64,000 bases of DNA from Pelotalea chapellei (GTDB taxonomy: Bacteria; Desulfobacterota; Desulfuromonadia; Geobacterales; Pseudopelobacteraceae): assembly GCF_018531195.1 (NCBI RefSeq), contig NZ_JAHDYS010000015.1:1-64000 (forward strand), given 5' to 3'. Each line of letters opens with the position of its first letter. Position 1 is the stretch's first letter. Positions 43,666 through 53,922 of the stretch are shown one piece after another. Under the pieces are notes generated by a model that saw nothing but the letters and a program-made list of their open reading frames with translations, was not told the origin of the DNA and did no database searches. A program made the translations under genes and the position numbers.

Positions 43666-46077
43666 ATGACGAACATCACAAAGCATGATACAGCAACAGC
43701 ACGGCGGAAACGCAGGCTGGCTGAGCGGCTTACGCCAATGCTTCCTCTGACTTTCAGGTGGCAGGCAGTGCTACTCCTGTTCCCGATGATTGTCATTATC
43801 TCCGCGGTTTACACCTTGGAGTCGATCTCCACCGAAAGAAAGATCCTCAGAAACGAGATAATCAAAAAGGGAGAGACCATCGCCAGCATTGCCGCAAGAA
43901 ATGCGGAACTGTCACTGCTCTCCGAGAATCTCGAACAACTGAAAATTTCAGCCCAGCAGCTGATGGAAATCAAGGATGTATCTTTTGTCTCATTCATAAA
44001 CAAAAACGCCCAGATACTGCATCACCAAGGGAAGATGTATCCCCTGCCACCCACCCTGACAGCGTCCGAAAACCAAAGTATCAGCTTTTTTGAACATGAT
44101 AAATTCTTTGAATTCATTGTCCCTGTAGTCACCATCAAGGAAGCCGAAGGGCTATTTCTCTTGGAGGGCACTGCTACTGCCCCCCCCGTAAAAGATCAGA
44201 TCGGCTGGGTGCGTATTGGCCTCTCCAAGGAGATCATGAGCAGATCCGAACGCCAGATCATCTGGCGAGGCGCTTCATTAGCGATCCTGTTCTCTACTGC
44301 GGGTGTCGTGCTGCTCTATCTTTTCATAGCTCTGGCAACACGTCCTTTGTATGCCTTGATCAATGCCGTAAAGGATGTGCGAGAAGGAGAACATCCCGAG
44401 GTAAAGGTTATCTTGCCCAGAAGCGAGATTGGAAAACTGTCTGCCGAATTCAACCGAATGAGCCGGGCGATAAAGGACCGAGAAGAAACACTTACTGAAA
44501 AAGTACAGGAGCTAGAGTATGCGCAGGATCAACTTCAGGATAATGTTCAACAGTTGGAGTTGCAAATCAAAGCGCGCGAAGCTGCTGAAGCCGAGCTTAT
44601 AAACCATCGTAATAATCTTGAAGGACTGGTAAGCGAACGCACCGCGCAATTGACCATTGCAAAGGAGCAGGCGGAGTCGGCCAACCGGGCCAAGAGTGAT
44701 TTTCTTTCCAGCATGAGTCATGAGCTGCGCACGCCACTGAATGCTATCCTCGGTTACGCTCAGATCCTTAAACGCCACGAGAACATTACGGAAATGCAGC
44801 AGCAACAACTTGAGATCATGCGTAGCAGCGGAGAACATCTGCTGATGCTGATTAACGACATTCTGGATGTGGGCAAGATCGAAGCGCGCAAGATGGAAAT
44901 CGCTGAAGTGCCCTTTGATCTGCCGGCGCTGCTGAAACAGGTTTACAGCCTCACCAGACTGCAGGCAGAGGAGAAGGATTTACGCTTCAGCTACGAGACG
45001 ACTACCGATTTGCCGCAATATGTGCGGGGGGATGAGCGAAAATTGCGGCAGATTCTGTTGAACCTGTTGAGCAATGCGGTCAAGTACACTCTCAAGGGTG
45101 AAGTTACTTTGAAGGTCAGCTACAGCAGTGAACAAGGAGGATTACTGCGGTGCGAAATAAAGGACACCGGCATCGGTATTCCAAGCGACAAATTGGAAAC
45201 CGTCTTTGAGCCGTTCACACAGCTGGCCACAAATCGGCAAGTGCGGGAGGGCACCGGACTGGGGCTGAATATTACCAGGCAGCTGCTGACATTGATGCAG
45301 GGCAGAATAGGAGTTGAGAGTACGGCTGGAAATGGAACTCTCTTTTGGTTTGAGCTGCCGGTGCAACGGGTGATGGAATTGGAAGTATTTCCAAAGAAAC
45401 AGCAGCAGGGCATCACAGGCTATCAAGGGGAGCGCAAAAAAATCCTGGTGGTGGACGATAACATCAACAACACCTCCGTACTGATTTCTCTACTGAACTT
45501 GCTCGGTTTCAAAGTCACAACTGCCGCAAACGGAGCTGCTGCCTTGCAGCAAGCGACGGAGCAACGGCCTGACCTGGTGATCATGGATCTTGTTATGCCT
45601 AAAATGAGTGGGTTGGAGAGCGCCAGTGAGATGCGCAAGCGACCTGAACTGTCAGGAACAAAAATAATCGGCGCCTCAGCCATAGCAACGGATTCATCCA
45701 GCAAGGAAGCTTTTATGGCTGCCTGTGACGCCTTTGTAATCAAACCAATTCGGATAGATGTTCTGCTGGAGCGGATCGGGGAACAGCTCGGACTTACATG
45801 GATTACAAAATCATCCCCCCCCACTGCGGACAGTGTAACAACCGGGGCAAATGATTCTGTGGACCATTTTGAAATACCACCACTCGATGAACTAAAGGCA
45901 GTTCACGAACTGTCTCTCCTGGGTGATATGCGCAAAATACAGGCCTGGGCAGTTCAACTAGAGAAAAACGAACCTCGGTACAGCATCTTTGCCTGCAAGT
46001 TGCGAGAACTTGCAGGCTCATACCGAACTAAGGCCATTTTGTCGCTCTTGGATGAACATATGAGGGAAGTGAGATGA
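43666..46077 (+). CDS. Hybrid sensor histidine kinase (HAMP, HisKA, HATPase, REC)
   Basis: 803 residues. Two membrane helices (about 30-52 and 203-224) enclose a periplasmic domain. A HAMP domain (about 225-275) and a coiled coil follow. HisKA carries the phospho-accepting His352 in FLSSMSHELRTPLN. The ATPase has DTGIGIP and GTGLGLNITRQ. The receiver has Asp641 in VIMDLVMPKMSG. A C-terminal helical tail of about 90 residues has no clear name. It overlaps the next gene by 4 bases. Confidence 0.85.
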   Translation: MTNITKHDTATARRKRRLAERLTPMLPLTFRWQAVLLLFPMIVIISAVYTLESISTERKILRNEIIKKGETIASIAARNAELSLLSENLEQLKISAQQLMEIKDVSFVSFINKNAQILHHQGKMYPLPPTLTASENQSISFFEHDKFFEFIVPVVTIKEAEGLFLLEGTATAPPVKDQIGWVRIGLSKEIMSRSERQIIWRGASLAILFSTAGVVLLYLFIALATRPLYALINAVKDVREGEHPEVKVILPRSEIGKLSAEFNRMSRAIKDREETLTEKVQELEYAQDQLQDNVQQLELQIKAREAAEAELINHRNNLEGLVSERTAQLTIAKEQAESANRAKSDFLSSMSHELRTPLNAILGYAQILKRHENITEMQQQQLEIMRSSGEHLLMLINDILDVGKIEARKMEIAEVPFDLPALLKQVYSLTRLQAEEKDLRFSYETTTDLPQYVRGDERKLRQILLNLLSNAVKYTLKGEVTLKVSYSSEQGGLLRCEIKDTGIGIPSDKLETVFEPFTQLATNRQVREGTGLGLNITRQLLTLMQGRIGVESTAGNGTLFWFELPVQRVMELEVFPKKQQQGITGYQGERKKILVVDDNINNTSVLISLLNLLGFKVTTAANGAAALQQATEQRPDLVIMDLVMPKMSGLESASEMRKRPELSGTKIIGASAIATDSSSKEAFMAACDAFVIKPIRIDVLLERIGEQLGLTWITKSSPPTADSVTTGANDSVDHFEIPPLDELKAVHELSLLGDMRKIQAWAVQLEKNEPRYSIFACKLRELAGSYRTKAILSLLDEHMREVR

Positions 46078-48122
46078 GTACTTGTATGCAAAACCCCATA
46101 ATCCTGGTTATTGATGACGATCCTAACAACATGGATATAGTATCCAATTATCTTTCAGAATCTGACTACACGGTTTTTGTGGCAGAAGATGGTGAAAGCG
46201 GTCTCACTCGGGCAGAATACGCCAAGCCCGATCTGATCCTGCTTGATGTAATGATGCCTGGAATCGACGGCTTTGAGACCTGCCGCAGACTCAAGATTCT
46301 GGAATGTACACGCGACATTCCGGTAATTTTCATGACTGCCCTGGCAGAAACCGAGCACAAGGTAAGGGGTTTTGAAGCTGGCGCGGTGGATTACATCTCC
46401 AAACCATTTCAGCGCGAAGAGGTGTTGGCTCGCGTTAGTGTGCATCTTCGCATAAAAGATCTGACAACCCGTTTGCAGGAGGCGAAAGATTTGTTGGAAA
46501 AACGGGTGGAGGAGCGAACAGCGGAACTGGCACAGACTATTGATGCACTGCACCACGAAATATTGGAACGCAAGCGTGGCGAAGAAGAACGTATGCGCCT
46601 GGCCCGTGCTATCGAGCAGGCAGCTGAGGCCATATTTATGGCCGATGCACAGTGGCATTTCACTTATGTCAACCCAGCCTTTGAGCAGATGAGCGGATAT
46701 AGCAGGGACGAGATTATCGGCCAATCCAGCACGATTCTCAGAGGCAATGCCTATCCCCCCGCACATTTCAATCAGATTCGGAAGATCATTGACCGGGACA
46801 ATGCCTGGTCGGGACGCCTTGCCACTAGAAAAAAAGATGGCTCATTTTTCGAAGCCGAAACAACCGCTTCCTCGGTTAGGGATTCGAAAGGGGCAATCAT
46901 CAATTATGTCATCATCCAACGCGACGTCACCAACGAACTGAGAATGGAGCGAGAACTGCGACATTCACAGAAAATGGAAGCAATCGGAACGCTTGCCGGC
47001 GGCATAGCCCATGACTTTAACAATATCCTGACGGCAGTAATTGGTTACACCGAAATGGCGCAACTGAAGCTACCGAAAGATAATCCGGCAGCACGCGACC
47101 TTGAACGGGTACAGGAAGCAAGTTCGCGCGCCAGAGATCTGGTAAAAAGAATTTTGACATTCAGCCGTCAGACAGAACAGGAACTGCAGCCGATTCAGAT
47201 AGTCCCGGTGATTGAAGAGGTCATTGGCCTGCTGCGATCCACGATGCCTACGACCATAGAAATACACACCCGCACCCTCACAGATTCCAAGGACAATGTC
47301 ATTCTGGCCGACCTGATTCAAATCCACCAGGTACTGATGAACCTCGGAACAAATGCAGCACATGCCATGCGTGACAAAGGCGGAATTTTGAGTATCTCCC
47401 TGTCTGATGTCGATGCCGATGCAGCACTAATCGCTACTCACCCTGACCTCAAGCCGGGACACTACATACGATTGACGGTGGAAGATACCGGTCACGGCAT
47501 GGAGAAGAGTGTAAAGGAAAGAATTTTTGATCCTTATTTCACGACAAAAAAAGTCGGTGAGGGTACCGGCATGGGACTGGCGGTAGTAGAAGGCATCATC
47601 AAAAACCTGAACGGAACGATCAGCGTCTACAGTGAACCGGGCCAGGGAACCGCTTTCCACATCTATCTGCCGAAACTTATAAGAGGCAATGTTAAACAGG
47701 TTGTTTCAGAAGAATTAGCGTGTGGTGGAACAGAGCGGATATTATTCGTGGATGATGAAGAAATGCTGGCAGAGTTAGGACAGAAACTGCTTGGATCGCT
47801 CGGCTACACCGTAACAGCGAAGCTGAACAGCCTGGAAGCATTGGAACTTTTCAAAACAGTTCCAGACTCATTTGACCTCGTTATTACAGATATGAGCATG
47901 CCAGGCCTCACCGGCAAAGAGCTGGCGAGTGAGCTTTTGGCTGTCAGACCTGATATTCCAATCATCCTCTGCACCGGCTTCAGTGAGCTGATCGATGAAA
48001 AGCAGGCCAAAGAACAAGGCATAAGCGGCTATGTAACAAAACCCTATGCGACGAGCAGCCTTAATAAAATTATTCGTGAAGTGCTGACGGGGGAATCGTC
48101 AAATACAATATACTGTTGGTAA
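46074..48122 (+). CDS. Hybrid kinase with REC-PAS-HisKA-HATPase-REC
   Basis: 682 residues, cytoplasmic. First receiver with Asp58 (LLDVMMPGIDGF), coiled coil, PAS domain (about 175-290), HisKA with His313 (GTLAGGIAHDFNNIL), ATPase (DTGHGM and GTGMGLAVVEG), then a second receiver with Asp606 (LVITDMSMPG). Receives signal from the upstream hybrid kinase by phosphotransfer is inferred from overlap and layout. No DNA-binding output is present; the final response regulator must lie elsewhere. Confidence 0.85.
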   Translation: MSTCMQNPIILVIDDDPNNMDIVSNYLSESDYTVFVAEDGESGLTRAEYAKPDLILLDVMMPGIDGFETCRRLKILECTRDIPVIFMTALAETEHKVRGFEAGAVDYISKPFQREEVLARVSVHLRIKDLTTRLQEAKDLLEKRVEERTAELAQTIDALHHEILERKRGEEERMRLARAIEQAAEAIFMADAQWHFTYVNPAFEQMSGYSRDEIIGQSSTILRGNAYPPAHFNQIRKIIDRDNAWSGRLATRKKDGSFFEAETTASSVRDSKGAIINYVIIQRDVTNELRMERELRHSQKMEAIGTLAGGIAHDFNNILTAVIGYTEMAQLKLPKDNPAARDLERVQEASSRARDLVKRILTFSRQTEQELQPIQIVPVIEEVIGLLRSTMPTTIEIHTRTLTDSKDNVILADLIQIHQVLMNLGTNAAHAMRDKGGILSISLSDVDADAALIATHPDLKPGHYIRLTVEDTGHGMEKSVKERIFDPYFTTKKVGEGTGMGLAVVEGIIKNLNGTISVYSEPGQGTAFHIYLPKLIRGNVKQVVSEELACGGTERILFVDDEEMLAELGQKLLGSLGYTVTAKLNSLEALELFKTVPDSFDLVITDMSMPGLTGKELASELLAVRPDIPIILCTGFSELIDEKQAKEQGISGYVTKPYATSSLNKIIREVLTGESSNTIYCW

Positions 48123-48153
48123 ATTTTAGCGGTTCATTCATGTGAACAGCTAG

Positions 48154-48969
48154 CTATCCTGACTTGCCACTTTTCCAGGACCGCTTCGGTGGGCCCTCAT
48201 ACAGGATATGATCGCATGACAGAGGAAAGAGCGTACCTTCAGGGCGTTCTGAACTTTCGATATAGCAGGGGGGCATGCCAGCTAAAAAAGCGGGAAAAAC
48301 GAATAGATAATATTCATAAGGTGAAAGTCCTAAATCAGCGCATAAAGCAGCTGCAATAGCACCGTAATTAATGCGCAGCCGCCAACGCCTGGCAGCCAGA
48401 AGCTCGTCAACTTCAAAGGCCAGTTGCACATGAGGGCCATCGCCAAGTCCTAGAGAACGAGCCAAACTCATTATTGGTACTATCCGCTCATCGCCGGACA
48501 CCAAAGGGCGGCCATAACCAGCAATGCTACGATGTTTTTTCAATTCATCCCGCACACAGTCAACAAGTTCTACCCCTTTGTTCAGAGCCTTAAGTGTACG
48601 CTTAAGAAAATTAATTGACGGAATATATATACCACCACCATAAATTGAGGCTTCCGAAACAGCAAGGGCCGCTGCAATTCCCAGGGCGCCGGTGCTTCGA
48701 GAGCTACCTGCCAGGGCTGCCACCCGATTGTTCCAGATACGTGCGTCCGGGTAACTTGTGCAAACCCATATAGCGTGCAGCAGACTGAGCTGCTTTTCGG
48801 TGAAACGACGACCTGTGATACCAAATACATACAGTTCAATCCAATCCATATTCTTCAACTCAACATGCAGGTCATGACCACGAAATATTGCCCGCTCCCC
48901 TGGAAAACAAGCCCCCATACTGCTTTTCAGGCGGTCGATATGCTGATGTAGTAATTCAGGTCCATTCAT
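48154..48969 (-). CDS. Citrate-synthase-like protein, catalytic residues replaced (1)
   Basis: 271 residues. The segment YPDARIWNNRVAALAGSSRSTGALGIAAALAV and later GYGRPL and INYGAIAAALCADLGLSPYEYY have the layout of the citrate synthase / citryl-CoA lyase superfamily. At the three catalytic positions (E. coli GltA His264, His305, Asp362) the residues read Tyr, Arg and Tyr by eye. It overlaps the upstream partner gene by 4 bases (ATGA). Reaction unknown; it may be a non-catalytic subunit. Confidence 0.6.
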   Translation of the reverse strand: MNGPELLHQHIDRLKSSMGACFPGERAIFRGHDLHVELKNMDWIELYVFGITGRRFTEKQLSLLHAIWVCTSYPDARIWNNRVAALAGSSRSTGALGIAAALAVSEASIYGGGIYIPSINFLKRTLKALNKGVELVDCVRDELKKHRSIAGYGRPLVSGDERIVPIMSLARSLGLGDGPHVQLAFEVDELLAARRWRLRINYGAIAAALCADLGLSPYEYYLFVFPAFLAGMPPCYIESSERPEGTLFPLSCDHILYEGPPKRSWKSGKSG

Positions 48970-49772
48970 CTGGCCTCCCTGGCTGGGTCATTCTCCAGCT
49001 CAATTCCAAAAAATGGAAATTTCTTGTGCCCAATCTGCCACTGTTCCAAAGCATGGGCTGCCGCCCCCGGAAGACGCAGCAACAGGTGGAGCATCTCTCC
49101 CTGCCCAGAGGTGAAACCGAGGTCGCTGAACGTGGCTGCCGCCACACCACTCAATGCCAATGGGCGGTTTACCATTGCCTCAAGATTTGAACGGTTCTTT
49201 GCCAGCCAAGGAAGTCGGGTTCCGATGCTTATTCCAGCAAGACAGGCAAGGGTTTGTTTGACGATTGTGGGCGTGCTGATACCGTTCGGATCAAACCCCG
49301 GAGGATGTTCCGATTTCGGCCAGATGGAAGTCATATCATCAGCGGGCGCTGTCAACAGGCGCTGCCAAGCATCAATATCAGTACCACAACTGTTCCAGCT
49401 TTCCATTGCAAGGAACACTTCATGGCCTCCGGCAACTTGTCCAGCTCCTACGGCCAGGGCGGCGATCAGGCAGGACGCTGCAGTGGAGCCTCCCACGCCT
49501 CCACACATGGCAGCATGAACAGATGGATCGCGTGGTCCCGGATTAGCCAGTGCCACCGCCACTGTTTCTAGCAGTTCCGTCTGTGCGCTCGTAGGTGCCT
49601 CACCCCGGAAAAGCACATAAAGCATTTCCACCCAGCGCGCCTGCCCGAGCATTCCGCCATAGACATCGTAGCCGTAACAATAAGCTGCTTTTGTGGCAAA
49701 TACATTATCAGGTTCCGGCTCTTCCAACCAAATTCGAGTGTGAACCTGTTCAATTGAATTTTGGGAATTCAT
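48966..49772 (-). CDS. Citrate-synthase-like protein, catalytic residues replaced (2)
   Basis: 268 residues from the ATG at 49772, which follows AAGGAG. TKAAYCYGYDVYGGMLG, then CGGVGGSTAASCLIAALAVGAG, GGHEVFLAMESW and ALSGVAAATFSDLGF … LPGAAAHALEQW match the superfamily C-terminal half. At the catalytic positions the first His reads Ala (with a His three residues later), the second is lost in PPGFDPNGI, and the Asp reads Ser. It is encoded first in a coupled pair with the paralog at 48154, so the two may form a heteromer. Divergent from the ThDP enzyme. Confidence 0.6.
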   Translation of the reverse strand: MNSQNSIEQVHTRIWLEEPEPDNVFATKAAYCYGYDVYGGMLGQARWVEMLYVLFRGEAPTSAQTELLETVAVALANPGPRDPSVHAAMCGGVGGSTAASCLIAALAVGAGQVAGGHEVFLAMESWNSCGTDIDAWQRLLTAPADDMTSIWPKSEHPPGFDPNGISTPTIVKQTLACLAGISIGTRLPWLAKNRSNLEAMVNRPLALSGVAAATFSDLGFTSGQGEMLHLLLRLPGAAAHALEQWQIGHKKFPFFGIELENDPAREAR

Positions 49773-49928
49773 ATAACTCCTTAAAACCACGTGATGGCCA
49801 AACCACACCCAAACATATTTTAATTAATCTTAAATTACATATATTTTGTTATTTGTAAATTATATAAATACGTTATAAATCTGATAATCAAGAAAAAGAA
49901 TATGCAACAAAACAGTAGTGGAGGTGCA

Positions 49929-51617
49929 ATGAATGCTGCCGAGGTAATTGTCGGTTCACTTGAAAAAGATGGTGTGCAGTACATTTTTGGCATTCCTGGC
50001 GGAGCGATTGAACCCCTCAACAACGCTCTATACACCAGCACGATCAAAGTTATCGTGACCAAACTCGAACAGGGCGCTGCATTTATGGCAGACGGCTATG
50101 CACGGGTCAGTGGCAATGTCGGAGTATGCTGCAGTACAGCAGGGCCTGGTGCAACAAATTTGATCACCGGAACAGCATCTTCCTTTGCAGATTCAATTCC
50201 GGTAATAACCCTGACCGGACAGGTTTCCACATCTCTTTTCGGCAAAGGAGCGGTCCAGGAATTTTCAATACAAAGCTTCAGCATCGTGAGCATTTTCCGT
50301 CAGATTTCGAAATACAGCGACATCATCATCAATGAAAACAAGGCCGGCGAGATGATTGCCAAGGCGCGCAGACTCGCTCTAAGCGGCAGAAAGGGCCCTG
50401 TCCACCTGAATCTTCCCGCTGATATCATGAAACGCAAAGTTGCAGATGAACATCATCGAAAATTCAGTACTGCCCAGGTCATGGGATTTGACAGAGAGGC
50501 GGTCAAAGAGGCCGCTAAACTATTGCTTAGCGCAAAAAAGCCTGTGATTGTTGCAGGATGGGGCACCGTTCTCTCGCGGGCCGATATAGAGCTTTTGGAA
50601 CTCGCTGAACTTATGGACATACCTGTGGCCACTTCGCCAAAAGCCAAGGGCATTCTAAGCGAATCACACCCCCTTTCACTGGGGGTGCTGGGTTTCGCCG
50701 GATCACCGACTGCAAAAGAATATATTATAAAAAGAGATGTGGACGTTATGCTTGCGGTAGGCACCAGTTTCAACGAATGGGTGACACCTGGATGGGATAA
50801 AAAATTGCTCCCGACTAAATCAATGATCCAGATTGACATCGATTGCAATGAAATCGGAAAAAACTATTATGTAAACACAGGGATTGCAGGCGATGCCAAG
50901 ACAGTCTTGCGTGAGCTTATCTATGAATTGCGCAGAAACAACAAACGAAAAAAACTGAGAGACGACAGGTGTAAAGATATCCAAGCCATTAAAGAGAGTT
51001 TGAAGGTAAATCCAAAGAAGTTGGATAAGATGCCATACCATCCCGAGAGGATGATTATGGATCTGGCCGAGGCCGTGCCGGAAGAAACGCTATATTTTGT
51101 AGACAGCGGCAACTGCATGGCTTGGGCAATCCGCTATCTTAACATTGAAAGACCTTATTCCTTTTTTGTCGGCCTCGGGTTTGCCTCCATGGGTTTTGCG
51201 GTAGCAGCATCGATTGGGGCCAAATTGGCTGCCGGCGATAAACCTGTTATCGCCTTGGTCGGTGATGGCTCATTCCTGATGAATGGCACGGAGGTGGCTA
51301 CAGCCGTTAATTACAACATTCCAGTGATCTGGGTAGTAATGAATAATTCCATGTTCGGCATGGTCCACCATGGCAGAAAGCTTGCGGGCATCCCCGAGGG
51401 GATCACCTCCTCCTTCAAGCCGGTAGACTTTGTTAAATTTGCGGAAGGATGCGGCGCACGAGGAATCAGAATTACAAAGCCGGGTGAGATAAACAAGGAA
51501 ATGATGGATGAAATCATTTCAACGGGTGTTCCAACTGTTCTGGATGTGATTATTGATCCGGAAGAGGTTCCTCCGATTCATTCTCGCATTGCGACGCTTG
51601 AAAAACTTTACACTTAA
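49929..51617 (+). CDS. ThDP-dependent acetolactate-synthase-like enzyme
   Basis: 562 residues from the ATG at 49929 (after AGTGGAGG). N-terminal Pyr domain with the catalytic Glu in VTKLEQGAAFMADGYAR; a central nucleotide-binding domain; C-terminal ThDP motif GDGSFLMNG … NIPVIWVVMNN. Similar to the IlvB large subunit, but no small regulatory subunit is adjacent, so it may be a catabolic synthase or another decarboxylase. Its neighbours are citrate-synthase-like genes and a TonB receptor. Confidence 0.8.
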   Translation: MNAAEVIVGSLEKDGVQYIFGIPGGAIEPLNNALYTSTIKVIVTKLEQGAAFMADGYARVSGNVGVCCSTAGPGATNLITGTASSFADSIPVITLTGQVSTSLFGKGAVQEFSIQSFSIVSIFRQISKYSDIIINENKAGEMIAKARRLALSGRKGPVHLNLPADIMKRKVADEHHRKFSTAQVMGFDREAVKEAAKLLLSAKKPVIVAGWGTVLSRADIELLELAELMDIPVATSPKAKGILSESHPLSLGVLGFAGSPTAKEYIIKRDVDVMLAVGTSFNEWVTPGWDKKLLPTKSMIQIDIDCNEIGKNYYVNTGIAGDAKTVLRELIYELRRNNKRKKLRDDRCKDIQAIKESLKVNPKKLDKMPYHPERMIMDLAEAVPEETLYFVDSGNCMAWAIRYLNIERPYSFFVGLGFASMGFAVAASIGAKLAAGDKPVIALVGDGSFLMNGTEVATAVNYNIPVIWVVMNNSMFGMVHHGRKLAGIPEGITSSFKPVDFVKFAEGCGARGIRITKPGEINKEMMDEIISTGVPTVLDVIIDPEEVPPIHSRIATLEKLYT

Positions 51618-51687
51618 AAGACCGTAGTGTATTAATTTTAATGGTAAGGAAGATCATTAAGGCACACCTATAATCAGCGGAGAAACC

Positions 51688-53799
51688 ATGAAGAAAACAT
51701 CATTGTTTCCATACATATTTCTTGTAGGGTGTCTGAGCGTTAGCAGTCCTATATGGGGAGCTGACGAATCTCTTTCTCAACCAGATCTTCAGACATCTGA
51801 AAACAGCACCACCCAAAATAAAGAACTGCTCCTCTTTTTTGAGGAACAGGATTTGGTAACAGCTACAAAAAGGGCCACTTCGTTACGCAAGGCTCCTGCC
51901 ATAGCCACCATTATTACTGCCGATGAAATCAGGAACATGGGTGCGCGAAATTTGCTGGACGTGCTGAAAATGGTGCCTGGCATCGGCATCTCAATCAACG
52001 AGTATGGCGTTACCATGATCGAAGTACGTGGCGTCAGATCATCTACCAGCGAAAAAATCTTGGTCATGATCAATGGCCATTCATTGAACAAGAACTTTAC
52101 CGGCAGTGCTTTCTACTCTTATGCCGAAATGTTGCCTACAGAAAATATCCGTCAGGTGGAGGTGGTGCGGGGACCGGGTTCGGCCCTTTACGGCAATAGC
52201 GCTTTTGTAGCCACCATTAACATCATCACCCGTAATGCTGAGGAGATTAACGGTTTGGAACTGAATGCTGGAGGCGGCAGCTTCGGTAGCTTCAAAGGGA
52301 ACTTGCTTGGAGGCAAAGCCATTGGCGACAAACTGACGCTTTCCGGCAGCCTTGACCATTACCAGACAAACGGCCACAAGCGGATAGTTGAATCCGATTA
52401 CCTGAGTGGAAATCCTTCCTCTTTTCCATTCCCAACGGCCTCCCTTTCCACGGCCCCCAATACGCCTGACCTTAGCCTCAAGCAGACAGATGCTTTTCTG
52501 AAGATCGGTTATGGAGACCTTTCTTTTCGCGGAGGATATCGAACTGTACGTAAAGGGGCTTTTGTTGGTTTGGGATTTGCTCTTACCGATAATAGTTATC
52601 AGGATATCGATACCTATTGGAGCGAATTAGCCTATGGCCTAAATCTGTCTGAAACATTTTCGACGAATATTAAATTGTATTACGACCTTTACGAGCAGGT
52701 CCCGAATGTAAAAATATTACCTAACGGTTTTCTCGGATTTCCTAACGGAATGATTGGAAGGCCGTTAGTCAAAGACCGCACCATTGGCGCCGAACTACAG
52801 GTCGATTGGGAGGCGTTCACAGGCAATCATTTAATAGGGGGATTTTCCTTCGAGGATATGCAGCAATATGGTGTCAGGCAACTTGGCAACTTTAATCCAT
52901 TGACCGGCGTACCACTTGGATCCATCCAAGAGGTTGCCACATGGAACAAAAATGCGAATCGCCAAATTTATGCATTTTATCTTCAGGACGAATGGCAACT
53001 GCTGGAGCGGCTCAATCTTACAACAGGTCTCCGCTACGACCATTACAGCGATTTTGGCAGCACAGTAAACCCTCGAATTGGATTGGTATGGAGCTTCCTC
53101 GAAAACGCCGACCTGAAGATATTGTATGGTCAGGCTTTCCGTGCACCTAATTTTCAGGAACTTTACAATATTAACAACCCGGCGCAGCTTGGAAATTCGA
53201 AGCTAAAGCCAGAACATATTGAGACTATTGAGACCGGCATCGGCTGGCGCCTAAACCGCTCCTTTGCCGCCAATCTGAACTACTTTTACAGCACGATAAA
53301 AGACCAGATAGATGTGGACCCCTCAACAACGCCCACACCTACCTATGCTAATTTCCGTAAATCCAAGACTCAGGGAATTGAACTGGGCCTGAACGGCGCC
53401 TACGGCCCTGACCTATACTGGAAGATGAATTATGCCTTTCAGGATCCGCGCGACGCCGACTCTGAGAGAAAACTTGCATATGTGCCATCTCATCGGGCCT
53501 CCGGCAGCATCAACTATGCCCCTGTGAAATACGTGAATCTGCACACCGATGTACTCTGGACTGGGCCCAGACCACGAAGCAATGGAGATAGCCGACCGGA
53601 GATGCCTGCTTACACTACCGTTGATCTGGCCGTGACACTGAAGAACTTTTACAAGACCTTGGAGATTCAAGGGACAGTCCGCAATCTCTTTGACGAACAT
53701 TACAAAGATCCTGACACCTCGGGTGCACTTAACAAAGTTCCCGGCGACTTTCCACGGGAAGGAATCTCCGGATTTGTGACTGCTTCATATCGTTTCTAA
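51688..53799 (+). CDS. TonB-dependent outer-membrane receptor
   Basis: 703 residues. A signal peptide (MKKTSLFPYIFLVGCLSVSSPIWG) is followed by a TonB box-like DLVTATKR, the plug domain (KAPAIATIITADEIRNMGARNLLDVLKMVPG) and a 22-strand barrel ending in FVTASYRF with a terminal Phe. It takes up a siderophore, cobalamin or other large ligand; the substrate is not seen. Starts 70 bases after the ThDP gene, so cotranscription is likely. Confidence 0.85.
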   Translation: MKKTSLFPYIFLVGCLSVSSPIWGADESLSQPDLQTSENSTTQNKELLLFFEEQDLVTATKRATSLRKAPAIATIITADEIRNMGARNLLDVLKMVPGIGISINEYGVTMIEVRGVRSSTSEKILVMINGHSLNKNFTGSAFYSYAEMLPTENIRQVEVVRGPGSALYGNSAFVATINIITRNAEEINGLELNAGGGSFGSFKGNLLGGKAIGDKLTLSGSLDHYQTNGHKRIVESDYLSGNPSSFPFPTASLSTAPNTPDLSLKQTDAFLKIGYGDLSFRGGYRTVRKGAFVGLGFALTDNSYQDIDTYWSELAYGLNLSETFSTNIKLYYDLYEQVPNVKILPNGFLGFPNGMIGRPLVKDRTIGAELQVDWEAFTGNHLIGGFSFEDMQQYGVRQLGNFNPLTGVPLGSIQEVATWNKNANRQIYAFYLQDEWQLLERLNLTTGLRYDHYSDFGSTVNPRIGLVWSFLENADLKILYGQAFRAPNFQELYNINNPAQLGNSKLKPEHIETIETGIGWRLNRSFAANLNYFYSTIKDQIDVDPSTTPTPTYANFRKSKTQGIELGLNGAYGPDLYWKMNYAFQDPRDADSERKLAYVPSHRASGSINYAPVKYVNLHTDVLWTGPRPRSNGDSRPEMPAYTTVDLAVTLKNFYKTLEIQGTVRNLFDEHYKDPDTSGALNKVPGDFPREGISGFVTASYRF

Positions 53800-53863
53800 C
53801 CCTTCCACCATCCATTCATCTGCACCACCTTGCTGACTTTTCCTTGAAATATACAGCAGAAAC

Positions 53864-53903
53864 AAAAAGATCCGGCAGGGTTACAACCCTGCCGGATCTT
53901 TTT
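53864..53903. terminator. Bidirectional terminator
   Basis: AAAAAGATCCGGCAGGG (53864-53880) pairs exactly with CCCTGCCGGATCTTTTT (53887-53903). It separates the TonB receptor from the converging symporter operon. Confidence 0.85.
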
Positions 53904-53922
53904 ATTATCAATTGTTTAATTG

